Below are positions 45,807-55,292 of a stretch of 64,000 nt of DNA, piece after piece. The DNA is from CAIVVT01 sp963838205. Lineage in GTDB: Bacteria > Acidobacteriota > Terriglobia > Bryobacterales > Bryobacteraceae. The notes below the pieces were generated by a model. The model worked only from the letters and a program-made list of their open reading frames with translations. It had not been told where the DNA came from and did no database searches. How positions within the stretch are numbered: the first letter of the stretch is position 1; every line of letters starts with the position of its first letter. The translations under genes and the position numbers were made by a program. Location: contig CAWIQF010000010.1 of assembly GCA_963838205.1 (NCBI GenBank), forward strand, positions 124,001 to 188,000, written 5' to 3'.

Positions 45807-46925
45807 CTATTTCGTATCCTGGAACAGCAGCGACGCGAACGTCACCAGATTGCGCCGCCAGACCATCCAGCAGTGCGTGCCGGGGGTCTCGACGAAGGTC
45901 AGTTTCACGTCCTTGGTTTGCAGCCAGTCGCGGAATTTGCGGTTCGGTTTGATCAGCCCGTCGTCAACGCCGCAGGCGATCCACAGCAGTTTCAACTGGC
46001 TGTTGGCCTTGGCGTCGAGCTTGGGGAAAGCGGCGCTGTAGTCCTCATCGATTCCGCCGGCGCTGAAGGAGCCGACCCAGGCGAAGCGGTCGAGCGCGTT
46101 CAAGCCGGTGAGCACGGACTCTGCGCCGCCCATCGACAGGCCGGTGATGGCGCGCATTTTGCGGTCCTTCGATACGCGGTATTCCTGCTCGATCCGGGGC
46201 ATGAGTTCAGTCAACAGGGCGTCGCGGAATTTCTCCTTGTTGCGCTGCCACAGGGTCGGGTCGCCGCCGACACGCCTCCAACCGCCCGTGAGGATTTCCG
46301 GCGCGCCGTAGCCCAGCGGCATGACGACGACCATGGCCTTGACCTTGCCCGCGGCAATCAGGTTATCCAGAATCACGTGGGCTTCGCCGACGGCGGTCCA
46401 GCCGTTGGCGGCATCGCTGAAACCATGCAGCAGGTACAGCACCGGATAGGGCTTAGCCTTGGGGTTGTAGGCGGGCGGAGTGTAAACGTAATAGTCGCGC
46501 TGGTCGCCGATGATGCCGGATTTGTAGAAGTGGTGATGCACCACGCCGCGCGGGACGTCGGCCACTTCCCACAGTTGGGGCGGCGTGCCGGGCACGCGGA
46601 CCGCGCTGGCCGAACCGAGCAGATTGGGCGTGATCAGCGAATTATGCGGATCCATCAGGGACACGCCGTCGGCCTGGAAGGTGTAGCTGTAGCGGTCGGG
46701 ATCGAGAGGCGCCGTGGTGACGCTCCAGAGGCCCTGGTCGTCCTTGGTCATGGCGACCTTTTCCGCGCCCTCGCGCGACAGGAAGACCTGCTTCGCATTG
46801 GGCGCCTGAAAGCGGAAGGTCACGCTGCGATCGGGATGAACCTCCGGGGAAACGATCGGCGGCGCGGGCTGCGCCAGAAGAGTCATGGTGGCAATTCCAA
46901 ACAGGATCAAATTAGTTTTCAGCAT
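45807..46925 (-). CDS. Secreted esterase (Fes/feruloyl-esterase type alpha/beta hydrolase)
   Basis: A 372-residue exported protein: signal (LILFGIATMTLLAQPAPP), an early immunoglobulin-like domain of about 90 residues (RSVTFRFQAPNAKQVFLSRE, RYSYTFQADGVSLMDPHN) and an esterase domain. The latter has PVLYLLHGFSDAANGWTAVG, the nucleophile elbow ITGLSMGGAESVLTG with the catalytic Ser, and a late His in VETPGTHCWMVWRRNL. Related enzymes cut esters in plant xylan or siderophores. It converges on the receptor gene across about 200 bases that carry repeated GTGAAAACACSG-like words. Confidence 0.87.
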   Translation of the reverse strand: MLKTNLILFGIATMTLLAQPAPPIVSPEVHPDRSVTFRFQAPNAKQVFLSREGAEKVAMTKDDQGLWSVTTAPLDPDRYSYTFQADGVSLMDPHNSLITPNLLGSASAVRVPGTPPQLWEVADVPRGVVHHHFYKSGIIGDQRDYYVYTPPAYNPKAKPYPVLYLLHGFSDAANGWTAVGEAHVILDNLIAAGKVKAMVVVMPLGYGAPEILTGGWRRVGGDPTLWQRNKEKFRDALLTELMPRIEQEYRVSKDRKMRAITGLSMGGAESVLTGLNALDRFAWVGSFSAGGIDEDYSAAFPKLDAKANSQLKLLWIACGVDDGLIKPNRKFRDWLQTKDVKLTFVETPGTHCWMVWRRNLVTFASLLFQDTK

Positions 46926-47027
46926 GGCGCTTCGATTCTATCCCCAACCGGGGAGGGGCGGAACGGCCAGCGCTTTTCTTATTGCTATTCCGTTTGACAT
47001 AATACCTAATGCGTCATAGACTGGGAC

Positions 47028-47327
47028 TTGATCCGGTCGTTCAAGTGCTCGGATACGGCGGCGTTGTTTGAAGACCGCATGGTCCGGCGATTTCAATCCA
47101 TCGAACGGCCCGCGCGGCGGAAGCTTCTGTACCTGCACCGGGCACTGCGGCTGGAGGATCTTCGCGTCCCTCCTGGAAACCAGTTGGAACGGCTGAAAGG
47201 CGGCCGCGCGGCGACGTATAGCATTCGAATCAACGACCAATGGCGCATCTGTTTCGCCTGGCGCGACGGCGATGCCGAGGACGTTGAGATTGTGGACTAC
47301 CACTCAGGCGCCGGGAGAGGACAATGA
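47028..47327 (+). CDS. higB: HigB-type mRNA interferase toxin
   Basis: A 99-residue RelE/HigB-fold toxin starting at a TTG (LIRSFKCSDTAALFE). RVPPGNQLERLKGGRAATYS and IRINDQWRICFAWRDGDAED are the HigB signatures. It is predicted to cleave translated mRNA and to be neutralised by HigA. The stop overlaps the start of higA (ATGA), the usual toxin-first order of higBA. Confidence 0.92.
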   Translation: MIRSFKCSDTAALFEDRMVRRFQSIERPARRKLLYLHRALRLEDLRVPPGNQLERLKGGRAATYSIRINDQWRICFAWRDGDAEDVEIVDYHSGAGRGQ

Positions 47328-47629
47328 AGCCGTCCAAGCGACTCGATCCAATCCACCCGGGAGAGATTCTCCTGGAAGAGTTCATGAAGCCGCTGGGGAT
47401 CAGCATCAACCAGTTGGCGCGCGATCTGGACGTCCCGCCCAACCGCATCAGCGCCATTGTGAACGGCGCGCGTTCCATCACCGCCGATACGGCATTGAGG
47501 CTGGGAACATACTTCCACGATTCGCCGGAAACGTGGCTCGGCCTGCAGATCGACTACGATCTGCGCCTCATCCGTCAGCGCGACGGGGACCAGATTGTCC
47601 GCAGGGTTCGCGCGCGGCCGGCGGCGTGA
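47324..47629 (+). CDS. higA: HigA-type antitoxin
   Basis: A 101-residue XRE-family helix-turn-helix protein. HPGEILLEEFMKPLGISINQ and LARDLDVPPNRISAIVNGAR form the DNA-binding domain, followed by TALRLGTYFHDSPETWLGLQ. It should bind HigB and repress the operon. Its last 62 codons are nearly duplicated at 48587-48773. Confidence 0.92.
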   Translation: MKPSKRLDPIHPGEILLEEFMKPLGISINQLARDLDVPPNRISAIVNGARSITADTALRLGTYFHDSPETWLGLQIDYDLRLIRQRDGDQIVRRVRARPAA

Positions 47630-47679
47630 CGTGGCCCGGTGCGCCGGACGTGCCTCTCGGAACGGCAGGGCATGGAACG

Positions 47680-48201
47680 TCAGAGTTTTCGGGCCTTCTT
47701 AAGCGCGGCCTCGATTGTCGCGAGCGGCAGCAGCAGCGATAACGGCGCGTCCAGCAGCGGCACAGCGCCATAGCTGGCATACCATCCGGCCACCCTTTCA
47801 TTCTTGGCGTCGATGACAAGCACGACGCCGCCAACCTCCGCCGAGGCCAACAGGCAGCGTCTGCCCGCCGCGAGCAGAAGCTGTCCGCCAATTCCCTGCC
47901 CTTGCAGCCTGCGATCCACAGCCAGGCGCGCCAGGCGGAAGCCCGGCACGTCATGCCGTGCCAGTCCGCGCCGAACGATCTCCGGCGTGCGGGCATAGCC
48001 AATCGAGACGGGGCTCAGGCTATAGAAGCCGAGAATGGTCTCGTTGTCGGCATCGTCAAGCGCAAGGAACGTTTTCGCACCGCCCAGCTCGTGGCTCTTG
48101 CGGGCGTAACGGCGCAGGAATTCGTTCAGCGCTTCCTCGCCGCAGTCGAAGGCTTCCCGATCATGTTGCTTGCTGATCGGCTCTTCGTGCCATGCCGTCA
48201 C
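47680..48201 (-). CDS. tacT: GNAT toxin of the TacT/AtaT type
   Basis: A 173-residue acetyltransferase with the toxin-family N-terminus (FDCGEEALNEFLRRYARKSH), the acetyl-CoA pocket ARLAVDRRLQGQGIGGQLLL and late WYASYGAVPLLDAPLSL. TacT-type toxins acetylate the amino acid on charged tRNA. The start overlaps the stop of the antitoxin gene by four bases. Orientation is opposite to higBA, and the pair lies between higA and its duplicated end. Confidence 0.9.
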   Translation of the reverse strand: MTAWHEEPISKQHDREAFDCGEEALNEFLRRYARKSHELGGAKTFLALDDADNETILGFYSLSPVSIGYARTPEIVRRGLARHDVPGFRLARLAVDRRLQGQGIGGQLLLAAGRRCLLASAEVGGVVLVIDAKNERVAGWYASYGAVPLLDAPLSLLLPLATIEAALKKARKL

Positions 48202-48482
48202 GATTTCGGCCGCTTTGACAGCGCCCGGGCGGCTGCGAGCAGTTTAGCGTTTGGCGCAGGCGGATTCTCCAGCAGAGCCAGAACCCGAAGACTATCCCTC
48301 CCGGAGAGCTGCACACGATCCGCCTGCTCGATGACGGCCTTGGCGGCACTCAAGGCGTGACGAATGACAAAATCCGTCAGGTCGGTGTGGTTCAGCGCCA
48401 CGGCCCGCAAGAGCAGCGCCTTTTCCTCGGCCCGAATGCGTAAGGACATCCGGTTATTGTCTTCCACCGCTATTCTCGGCAT
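48198..48482 (-). CDS. tacA: DUF1778 ribbon-helix-helix antitoxin of the TacA type
   Basis: A 94-residue protein with an N-terminal RHH fold (NNRMSLRIRAEEKALLLRAV, HTDLTDFVIRHALSAAKAVI) and a C-terminal toxin-binding segment (SLRVLALLENPPAPNAKLLA). Antitoxin-first order and the ATGA overlap with the toxin are standard for tacAT modules. Confidence 0.9.
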   Translation of the reverse strand: MPRIAVEDNNRMSLRIRAEEKALLLRAVALNHTDLTDFVIRHALSAAKAVIEQADRVQLSGRDSLRVLALLENPPAPNAKLLAAARALSKRPKS

Positions 48483-48586
48483 GGCAGTGATTTCTCAGTA
48501 GTATCATACACATTCAAATAGTACGTCAGATTATGCCGGGAGTCAACCATTGTGCGTATTGATTGCGTACGTGATCGACATGGCAT

Positions 48587-48773
48587 CAGCATCAGCGCCA
48601 TCGTGAAGGGCGCGCGTTCCATCACCGCCGATACGGCATTGAGGCTGGGAACATACTTCCATGTTTCGCCGGAAACGTGGCTCGGCCTGCAGATCGACTA
48701 CGATCTGCGCCTCATTCGTCAGCGCGACGGGGACCAGATTGTCCGCAGGGTTCGCGCGCGGCCGGCCGCCTGA
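48587..48773 (+). pseudogene. Duplicated 3' end of higA
   Basis: These 187 bases copy 47447-47632 with only a handful of differences and encode GARSITADTALRLGTYFH through QIVRRVRARPAA in frame to the stop. The N-terminal half of the helix-turn-helix and the toxin gene are missing; a short in-frame leader reaches back to 48552 but has no similarity to HigA. It is a remnant, probably of a second higBA copy. Confidence 0.8.
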
Positions 48774-48805
48774 CCCGTTTCCTGAGCATCCCGCCGACCC
48801 AGCGC

Positions 48806-50104
48806 TCAGGCGATCCGGCCGCCGGATGCTCCATCGGCGGGATCGCCGCCGACCATTTCTTGCGCCAGCAGCAATTCCCGTGCCTCGGCGCGCAGCGACG
48901 GCAGGCGCGAGAAGAAGACCGCGGCGCTGACGCAGGATCCGGCGCCGCCGATGGCCACCGTGAGCGGAGCGCCCAGATGCGCCGCGGCGATGCCGGCGCC
49001 GAGCGCGCCGAGCGGCGCCATGCCCATGAACATCATCGAGTAGGCGGCCATGACGCGCCCGCGCAGCGCATCGGGCACCATGCTCTGAATCAGCGTATTC
49101 GAAGCGGCCATCTGCACGATGAAGGCGAATCCCACAGGAACCAGAATCAGGGCCGAGAGCCAGAAGGAGCGCGAGAGCGAAAACAGAATCAGCAACGCGC
49201 CAAAACTGAAAGTCGAATAGGCCACCCAGCGCCCCAGGCCGCCCGTGCCCTGGCGCAGCGCGAGCCGGATCGCGCCCGCAACTGCCCCCACGCCGGTGGC
49301 GCCCATCAGGATGCCCAGCCCGGCCGCGCCGTGGTGCAGGATGCGGTCGGCGAAGATGGGCATCAGCACGGTGTACGGCATCCCCACCAGGCTCACGATG
49401 CCGAGCTGCATCAGGAGCGCGCGAATGGGCCGGGTGCGCCCCACCCAGCGGAATCCGGCGACGAGATGGGCGAGGGGGGAGCCGGGCGCGCGCGCCTGGA
49501 CGGGCGGCTCGATGCGCATCAGCAGCAGCCCGGCGATCACCGCCAGGTAGCTGACGCCGTTGGCGAAGAAACACCAGCCTTCCCCGATCGCTGCGACCAG
49601 AACGCCCGCGATCGCCGGTCCGATGATGCGGGCGCTGTTGAACAACGATGAATTCAGCGCGATCGCATTCGGCAGGTCGGCGCGGCCGACCATCTGCACG
49701 ATGAAAGACTGGCGGGCGGGGATGTCGAAGGCATTCACGACGCCCAGCAGCCCCGCCAGGACGAGGACCTGCGACACCTGGACGGTCCCCGATAACGTGA
49801 TCGCCGCCAGGGCGAAGGCCAGCAGCATCATGGCGGCCTGCGTGCCGACGATGATGCGGTGGCGGCGCCAGCGATCGGCGGCCAGGCCGCCCACCGGCGC
49901 CAGAAGGAACACGGGAAATTGCCCGATGAAGCCGACCAGTCCCAACAGGAAAGACGATTGCGTGAGCCGGTACACGAGCCAGGCCTGGGCCACGTTCTGC
50001 ATCCACGTGCCGATTACGGAAATGAACTGGCCGGCGAAGAAGAGCTGGTAATTGCGATGCCGCAGGGCGCGCAGTGCGGGGCTGAGTTTGGAATTCGGAG
50101 CCAT
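48806..50104 (-). CDS. MFS exporter (EntS/MFS_3 type)
   Basis: A carrier of about 432 residues. LRALRHRNYQLFFAGQFISV and IGTWMQNVAQAWLVYRLTQS, then ADRWRRHRIIVGTQAAMMLL and VNAFDIPARQSFIVQMVGR, are the MFS_3 signature, a group including the enterobactin exporter EntS. The C-terminus (RLPSLRAEARELLLAQEMV) is cytoplasmic. The start at 50104 was chosen because the downstream MAPNSKLSPALRALRHRNY is typical; 50116 and 50188 are possible alternatives. The substrate is unknown. A siderophore or drug role is a guess. Confidence 0.85.
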   Translation of the reverse strand: MAPNSKLSPALRALRHRNYQLFFAGQFISVIGTWMQNVAQAWLVYRLTQSSFLLGLVGFIGQFPVFLLAPVGGLAADRWRRHRIIVGTQAAMMLLAFALAAITLSGTVQVSQVLVLAGLLGVVNAFDIPARQSFIVQMVGRADLPNAIALNSSLFNSARIIGPAIAGVLVAAIGEGWCFFANGVSYLAVIAGLLLMRIEPPVQARAPGSPLAHLVAGFRWVGRTRPIRALLMQLGIVSLVGMPYTVLMPIFADRILHHGAAGLGILMGATGVGAVAGAIRLALRQGTGGLGRWVAYSTFSFGALLILFSLSRSFWLSALILVPVGFAFIVQMAASNTLIQSMVPDALRGRVMAAYSMMFMGMAPLGALGAGIAAAHLGAPLTVAIGGAGSCVSAAVFFSRLPSLRAEARELLLAQEMVGGDPADGASGGRIA

Positions 50105-50577
50105 CGGCTGGATCATGCGGACGGCGGGCGGCGGGTCAGCACCGGGCCCGCCTTGGCGAGCGCAACCGTCACTCTTTAATTGTCCCATTCCTGCGCGTGG
50201 TGCCCTGTCGGCTGCCGGGCCGAACCAAGGTGAGGCGATCCGCGCCAGGTCCGGCAGGACTGGCAGGCATTAGAAGATTCGCCGACGACCGGACTGGGCA
50301 GGATTTCCCAGTAAGTTTTGTAAGCTATTGATTATAAATATCTTATTTTCCAAGGTTGGGAAATTTTGCCCAACCCGCCTGGCCTGGCCCGCGATGCCGC
50401 ATGCCGGAAGCGGATGCCTCGGCACGCTTTCGAGCCTATTCGCCGAAGGACACCATTGCCCCGACCTGAAGGCCAGCAGGACACGCGCCAGGACGGCGTC
50501 TTTCATGCTCTCTCCGTTCCATACGCCCTTGGGAATGACGTCGCACCGTCCATGGCCTATGTCACACGAGCTGTCCA
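50105..50577. other. Intergenic region with an AT-rich conserved word
   Basis: About 470 bases without a supported gene. At about 50318-50345 occurs TAAGCTATTGATTATAAA, almost the same as AAGTTATTGATTATAAAC in the REP doublet at 3134-3219, so a related repeat may be present. Confidence 0.4.
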
Positions 50578-52041
50578 CTACCGCATCCTGAAGCGGACGT
50601 CGATATTAGCCTTCACCGGGACCGGGACGCCGTCCTTGAACCCGGGCTTGAACCTCCACGTCGCAACGACCTCGACGGCCTTCTCGTCCAGCCCCATGCC
50701 CAGCGAACGGACCACCTGGATGTTCTTGGCTTTGCCATCCACGTCCACGACGACGGCGAGCATCACGTTGCCCTGCAACTTGGCCTTCAATGCCTGTTTG
50801 GTATACTGGGGCTCGGGTTTGTAGATCGGTACAGGCGCGCTGACGCCACCGCCCCACTTCGGCCAGAGCGGGGGTGCCTCCTGTGCCCCGCATAGGCGGA
50901 TTCCGTTCGGAATGTGACTCCCGTCGCCGGTCTGAATGATCATCGCAAGCCGCACCGTCTCGACGGGCTGCCGAACAACCACCTCGACCGTATGCGTGCC
51001 ACGCCGTAGCCCGAACGTGCCAACCGCTGACGTGCTCGGGCGAGAAGGCGGCAGCTTCTCCTCCTCATCCACGATCATTCGGAACTGCGCAGCCGGCGCT
51101 ACGGCCAAGGAGTACAACACGTTGAAGGGAGGAGCCAAATCCGGACCGCCCTTCGGATCGACTTCGATGCAGATGACAGCGGATTTCTCGACCTGGCCGG
51201 AATAGAATACCGGCCACTGCGACTTATCCAGCGGTTCGACGGTATCGGGCCACTGGTCCCGGCCGACCTGCGTAGGGCGGTGCGCGCTGCCCCCGATGCC
51301 GCCGCCGGAGCCGGGTCCGTTGGAGGCCGGGCCGATCTTGGCGAACGGGTCGCCGTATTGCGCCATGTTGACGTTGGGCAGGTTGACGTCGGGCGGAGCG
51401 ATGGTGGTCGGCTCCATTGCAAGCTTCGGATTGAGGTTGTTCAGCACGGCCTCGGGCGGCGTGAACTGCTTCAGCGAAGCCTTGGGCAGGGCGACGTCGG
51501 GCGGAGCGATGAGCGGGTCGCCGGATGCGGCAGCGCTACAAAGGTGGATCGCGTCGGGCTGATCGCCTTCGTCCATTGTGCGCAGCATCATGCTGAGTCT
51601 CACGCTGCTCGCTGGCTCCCGAACGGCTATCTCAATCGAATGCCGGCCCGGTTTGAAACTGAAGCTGCTGTTACTGCCGGTGATGCGACCAAAGCTGATG
51701 TATCGCTGCTCGCCATCGACGACCAGCCTGAATTGGGTGGCTGGCTGGAAGGCCAGCTCGTAGTTGGCGCTAGAGTACAAGGCGCGGGTTTCCGTAGGGG
51801 ATAACTTCGGCGCCACGTCAACGCAAATCGTTGCGGTCTGCTCTATGGCTCCCTGATAGAATACAGGCCATTTCGATCTTTCGACCTGTTCGGGCCACTT
51901 GATGGGAGGCGATTGTGCCCATATTGCCGCCACACCGCCCGCCAAAACGAGTGTTACTATGATCGCTTTCACGGTAGCCTCCAGCTTGCGCAATAGTATC
52001 TCGCGTTCCCTACGATACTCCCGGACGAGATCCTCCGCCAT
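50578..52041 (-). CDS. TonB-type energy transducer with duplicated domain
   Basis: A 487-residue protein with one N-terminal transmembrane helix (IIVTLVLAGGVAAIWA) and a C-terminal TonB domain (KLQGNVMLAVVVDVDGKAKN, VEVVATWRFKPGFKDGVPVP). Between these lie two similar units of about 130 residues: one starts KWPEQVERSKWPVFYQGAIE (residue about 48), the other QWPDTVEPLDKSQWPVFYSG (about 255), each followed by a beta-rich pattern. The usual Pro-Lys periplasmic linker is replaced by these units. It lies 42 bases downstream of the GH106 gene and may energise uptake of its products. Confidence 0.78.
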   Translation of the reverse strand: MAEDLVREYRREREILLRKLEATVKAIIVTLVLAGGVAAIWAQSPPIKWPEQVERSKWPVFYQGAIEQTATICVDVAPKLSPTETRALYSSANYELAFQPATQFRLVVDGEQRYISFGRITGSNSSFSFKPGRHSIEIAVREPASSVRLSMMLRTMDEGDQPDAIHLCSAAASGDPLIAPPDVALPKASLKQFTPPEAVLNNLNPKLAMEPTTIAPPDVNLPNVNMAQYGDPFAKIGPASNGPGSGGGIGGSAHRPTQVGRDQWPDTVEPLDKSQWPVFYSGQVEKSAVICIEVDPKGGPDLAPPFNVLYSLAVAPAAQFRMIVDEEEKLPPSRPSTSAVGTFGLRRGTHTVEVVVRQPVETVRLAMIIQTGDGSHIPNGIRLCGAQEAPPLWPKWGGGVSAPVPIYKPEPQYTKQALKAKLQGNVMLAVVVDVDGKAKNIQVVRSLGMGLDEKAVEVVATWRFKPGFKDGVPVPVKANIDVRFRMR

Positions 52042-52083
52042 CCACAGGCCGCTAGCCGCGCTTTTCCGCGGCGAAGGCGGGCG

Positions 52084-55000
52084 CTATTTGAGCGTTACGA
52101 CCGTAAAATCCGTTTGCAAGCCGTAGGCGTCGAGATCGTAGGCTGAGCCGGGCGGCTGCTGGCGCGGCGTGGGCGGGTAGCGGTGGCTCCAGGGCGTGAC
52201 GATGCCGCGGGTGATCTTGCCGAGGTGCGGCCCGAAGACGTTCTTCAGGCTGCCGTAGACGATCACTTCCACGGTGTTGTCGCCGTCCTTTAGAAAAGCG
52301 CTGATGTCGGCTTCCCAAGGCGGGCTGACCATGACGCCGGCGGTCTTGCCGTTGACGCGGATCTCGGCGGTGGTGCCATTCCATTTATCCAGGCGCACTA
52401 TGGCGGGTTGCACGGCGGCGAGAGTATAGTGGCGCGTGTAGACGACGCGGTCGCTGTAGAACGGCATCTGCTGCGCTTTCCAATCGCCGAGGGTCATGGC
52501 AGCGGTAGGCACGATACTGAAGCCCGCGGCCTCGGCCTGGACGCCGAAGTCGCCGAGGATGTAAACGGGCTCGAGCTCGTGGTGCACGGTGAAGGGCTGG
52601 GCGACGAGCGTGAGCACGTTGTCGCCGGCGTGGGCCGCGGCGGCGAGGGGGTAAAGACCGAAGTCGGGGTCGATCCACACCGCGCCTTCGGGCGATTGCA
52701 CCTCGACGCCGTTGAGCAGCACCTTCCACAGCCAGGGCCGCTCGACCACGGCCTGCAGGCCGGCCAGGGGCACGTCCGGGGCGACGTGGAAATGGAACGC
52801 GGCCGAGAAGCCGGAGTCGGGCGGGAAGTGGTCGCGGTCGAGGATCTCCGATTTGAACTGCACGGTGGAGAGCCAGGGGTTGCCATCGAAGCCGTAGTGC
52901 TTGAAAATCGCCTCCTGGGCGGTGAAGAAGTAGATGCCGCGGTCCTCCTTGCCGGCGAGGGTGAGATCGAGGTAATCGAGCTTGAGGATGTTGGGCGACA
53001 GGCGGCGCACGGCGAGCTGGCCGGCGGGGGCGACGACGGTGTCCGCGAGCGCTTTCGGCTCGGGCTTGGACGGCGCGGCGGGCGTGGAAGAGACGAGCAG
53101 AAGCAGGCTGCCGGCGGGCGGAATATCGAAGGCGGCCTGGACGCGCGCGGGTGCCAGTTTGGGCCGCGTGGTCGCGCCCACAGGGACGGGCTTCCAGGGG
53201 TACGGCTCGAGCTTGCCGGTGAAGGCATCCAGCTTCTGAACCGAGAGGCCGTTAGTGATCAATGCGGCGCGCGCGGACGCGTCGAGACTGGTGTTCACCA
53301 GGAAGAGCAGATCGCCGGAGTCGAGCTTGCGGCGCAGGTGGAAGAGATTGCCTCCGGGCGCGTGGTCGAGTGGCATGGCGGCCACGCCCGCCTCTGTCAA
53401 CTGTTCGGGCTGGGTCAGGCGCTTCCAACGCGCGGCGTACTGCGCGGCCAGCTCGGTCACGCGGTCTGAAGCCGCACCATCGACCAGGCGCGGCGCGTCA
53501 ACAAACGAGAAGACCATGCCGCCGGCGGCGAGGAACTTCTCCAGCAGCGCGACGGTCGAAGCGTCGAGGGTCTCCAGGCCGGGCGGCAGGACGAGGCGCG
53601 AATAGGCGCGCTCGCGGATGCGCAGCCGGACGCCGTCATTCGAGCCGAACTGGCGCAGGATCTGCTCGGAGCCGAGGTCGTATTCGATCTGCCGGGACTC
53701 GAGCGCGTTGACGAACTGCTGGAAGCCGTTGCCGATCTCATCCAGGCGCGGATTGGAGGCGGGCCGCGTAGCGTACATCCAGGCCGAGGTGGTCGGCTCG
53801 AGGATCAGCGTGTCGTTGCGCGTCTGGCCGGAGGAGAGCGCCAGCGAGAGGCGCGCGAAGTAGTCCGCGAGCACGTGGTACTGGCCCCACCAGGGATCGT
53901 GCTGGCCGAAGGATTGCGGGAAATCGTACTTGCGGCCGCCGACGAGCGTGGAGAAGCTTAGGTGCTGATTCATGAAGTTGATGCCGTGGGCGTACTCCCA
54001 GTCGCCGAGGCGCTTCATGTCTTCAAAACGCAGCTCCCAGCCCCCGGCGCCGTAGGTTTCACACAACGCGCGGCGGCGGCCCATCTGCGAAGCGACGGAG
54101 GCCAACTCGCGCGCGGCGCGGGCGTTGCCGAACTGCGAGTGGACCTGCTCGGCGTACTGGTTGAAAAGCAGATCGATGGCCGGCTGCTGGTGCCAGGCGT
54201 ACATGGCCATGTTGTCGGGGCCGGGCCAGGGGTTGGGCCACTCGTGCTCCCAGTAGTGGCCGGTCCAGGCGAGGTGATGCTTCTCGGTGTAATCGAAGTA
54301 GGGTTTGCTCCAGCGCTCGATGAACAGGTCGAGCAGCAGGCTGAAATAGTCGTGGCGAACTTTTTTCCAATCGCCGGTCTCGGCCCACAAGGATGGCAGC
54401 AGGGGCACCAGGTCGTAGCCGCGGCGCTGTTTGAACTGCGCGAAGAGGTCGGGCGTCCAGCGCAAGGAATCGCGCGGGCCGGGCGGCTCAATCTGCGGCT
54501 CGTCGGAAAAGATGCCCGGGACGGTGCGGCCGAAGCTGGGGCCGATGGCGCGCTCGTAGCCGCTCATGGTCACTTCGAGAAACTTCTCCGTCACGCCGGG
54601 ATGGATCAGGTCGACGTAGGACCAGCCACCGTTCCAGGCCGAGCGTCCATAGAAGGTGATTTCGTAGAGTGTGAAGTCGCCGTCCTTGCCGGTCCATTCG
54701 GCGGCGCGCGCGGTGATGTCCTCCCAGGCCTCGCCCGAGCGGCGCAGGATGGCCGCGTAATGCTTTTGGGCGTCGGGCTGCAGCCGCGTCTGGCGGACGG
54801 GATGAAGGCCCTGGCCTTCGTTCCACGAGGCCGGCATCTGCTCGTTGACATGGCCGCCGGCGAAGCCGCTGGGAAAGGAATCCTCGTCGTAGAGCCAGGC
54901 CTGCATGCCCAGTTCGCGGGCGCGCCGGACGGTGTAGGCGATGAGATCGAACCAGCGCGGCGAAAGGTATTCGGTGATCAGGCCGTAGCGTGGATGGATG

Positions 55001-55251
55001 AAGAAGCCGCGAATGCCCTGGTCCTTGAAGGCTTGCAGGTGGCGATCGATTTCCGGCTCGGTGACTTCGCCGTTCCAGACCAGAAAGGGCATGGTGGAAT
55101 ACGCCGCGGGCGGTGCGGCGAAGTTGTCGCGCAGCCAGCGGACGGTGTTCTCCGCGGGCTGGGCCGGCGCGGACGCAGGCGATGGTGCAGTGGCGGGTGC
55201 GGCGGCGAAAAGCGGAGCGGCCAGAAGGGACAGCAGGAGGGTGTGGCGCAT
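52084..55251 (-). CDS. Secreted GH106-like glycoside hydrolase (alpha-L-rhamnosidase family)
   Basis: A 1055-residue exported enzyme (signal LLLSLLAAPLFAAAPAT). The catalytic part has FLVWNGEVTEPEIDRHLQAF, RGFFIHPRYGLITEYLSPRW, GMQAWLYDEDSFPSGFAGGH, FSDEPQIEPPG and HLAWTGHYWEHEWPNPWPGP, in line with large bacterial rhamnosidases. C-terminal beta-sandwich regions (YILGDFGVQAEAAGF, GKTAGVMVSPPWEADISAFL) bind carbohydrate or stabilise the fold. It removes rhamnose or similar sugars from plant or microbial glycans. The TonB-like gene follows in the same direction. Confidence 0.75.
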   Translation of the reverse strand: MRHTLLLSLLAAPLFAAAPATAPSPASAPAQPAENTVRWLRDNFAAPPAAYSTMPFLVWNGEVTEPEIDRHLQAFKDQGIRGFFIHPRYGLITEYLSPRWFDLIAYTVRRARELGMQAWLYDEDSFPSGFAGGHVNEQMPASWNEGQGLHPVRQTRLQPDAQKHYAAILRRSGEAWEDITARAAEWTGKDGDFTLYEITFYGRSAWNGGWSYVDLIHPGVTEKFLEVTMSGYERAIGPSFGRTVPGIFSDEPQIEPPGPRDSLRWTPDLFAQFKQRRGYDLVPLLPSLWAETGDWKKVRHDYFSLLLDLFIERWSKPYFDYTEKHHLAWTGHYWEHEWPNPWPGPDNMAMYAWHQQPAIDLLFNQYAEQVHSQFGNARAARELASVASQMGRRRALCETYGAGGWELRFEDMKRLGDWEYAHGINFMNQHLSFSTLVGGRKYDFPQSFGQHDPWWGQYHVLADYFARLSLALSSGQTRNDTLILEPTTSAWMYATRPASNPRLDEIGNGFQQFVNALESRQIEYDLGSEQILRQFGSNDGVRLRIRERAYSRLVLPPGLETLDASTVALLEKFLAAGGMVFSFVDAPRLVDGAASDRVTELAAQYAARWKRLTQPEQLTEAGVAAMPLDHAPGGNLFHLRRKLDSGDLLFLVNTSLDASARAALITNGLSVQKLDAFTGKLEPYPWKPVPVGATTRPKLAPARVQAAFDIPPAGSLLLLVSSTPAAPSKPEPKALADTVVAPAGQLAVRRLSPNILKLDYLDLTLAGKEDRGIYFFTAQEAIFKHYGFDGNPWLSTVQFKSEILDRDHFPPDSGFSAAFHFHVAPDVPLAGLQAVVERPWLWKVLLNGVEVQSPEGAVWIDPDFGLYPLAAAAHAGDNVLTLVAQPFTVHHELEPVYILGDFGVQAEAAGFSIVPTAAMTLGDWKAQQMPFYSDRVVYTRHYTLAAVQPAIVRLDKWNGTTAEIRVNGKTAGVMVSPPWEADISAFLKDGDNTVEVIVYGSLKNVFGPHLGKITRGIVTPWSHRYPPTPRQQPPGSAYDLDAYGLQTDFTVVTLK

Positions 55252-55292
55252 ACGGCCACGAACATATCACAGCAATGACGGAACGGGACTGG

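Noticed and set aside
48543..50006. A 487-residue minus-strand frame over the MFS gene
   Set aside because: Arginine- and glycine-rich composition without domains. It is a shadow of the real MFS gene in the neighbouring frame.
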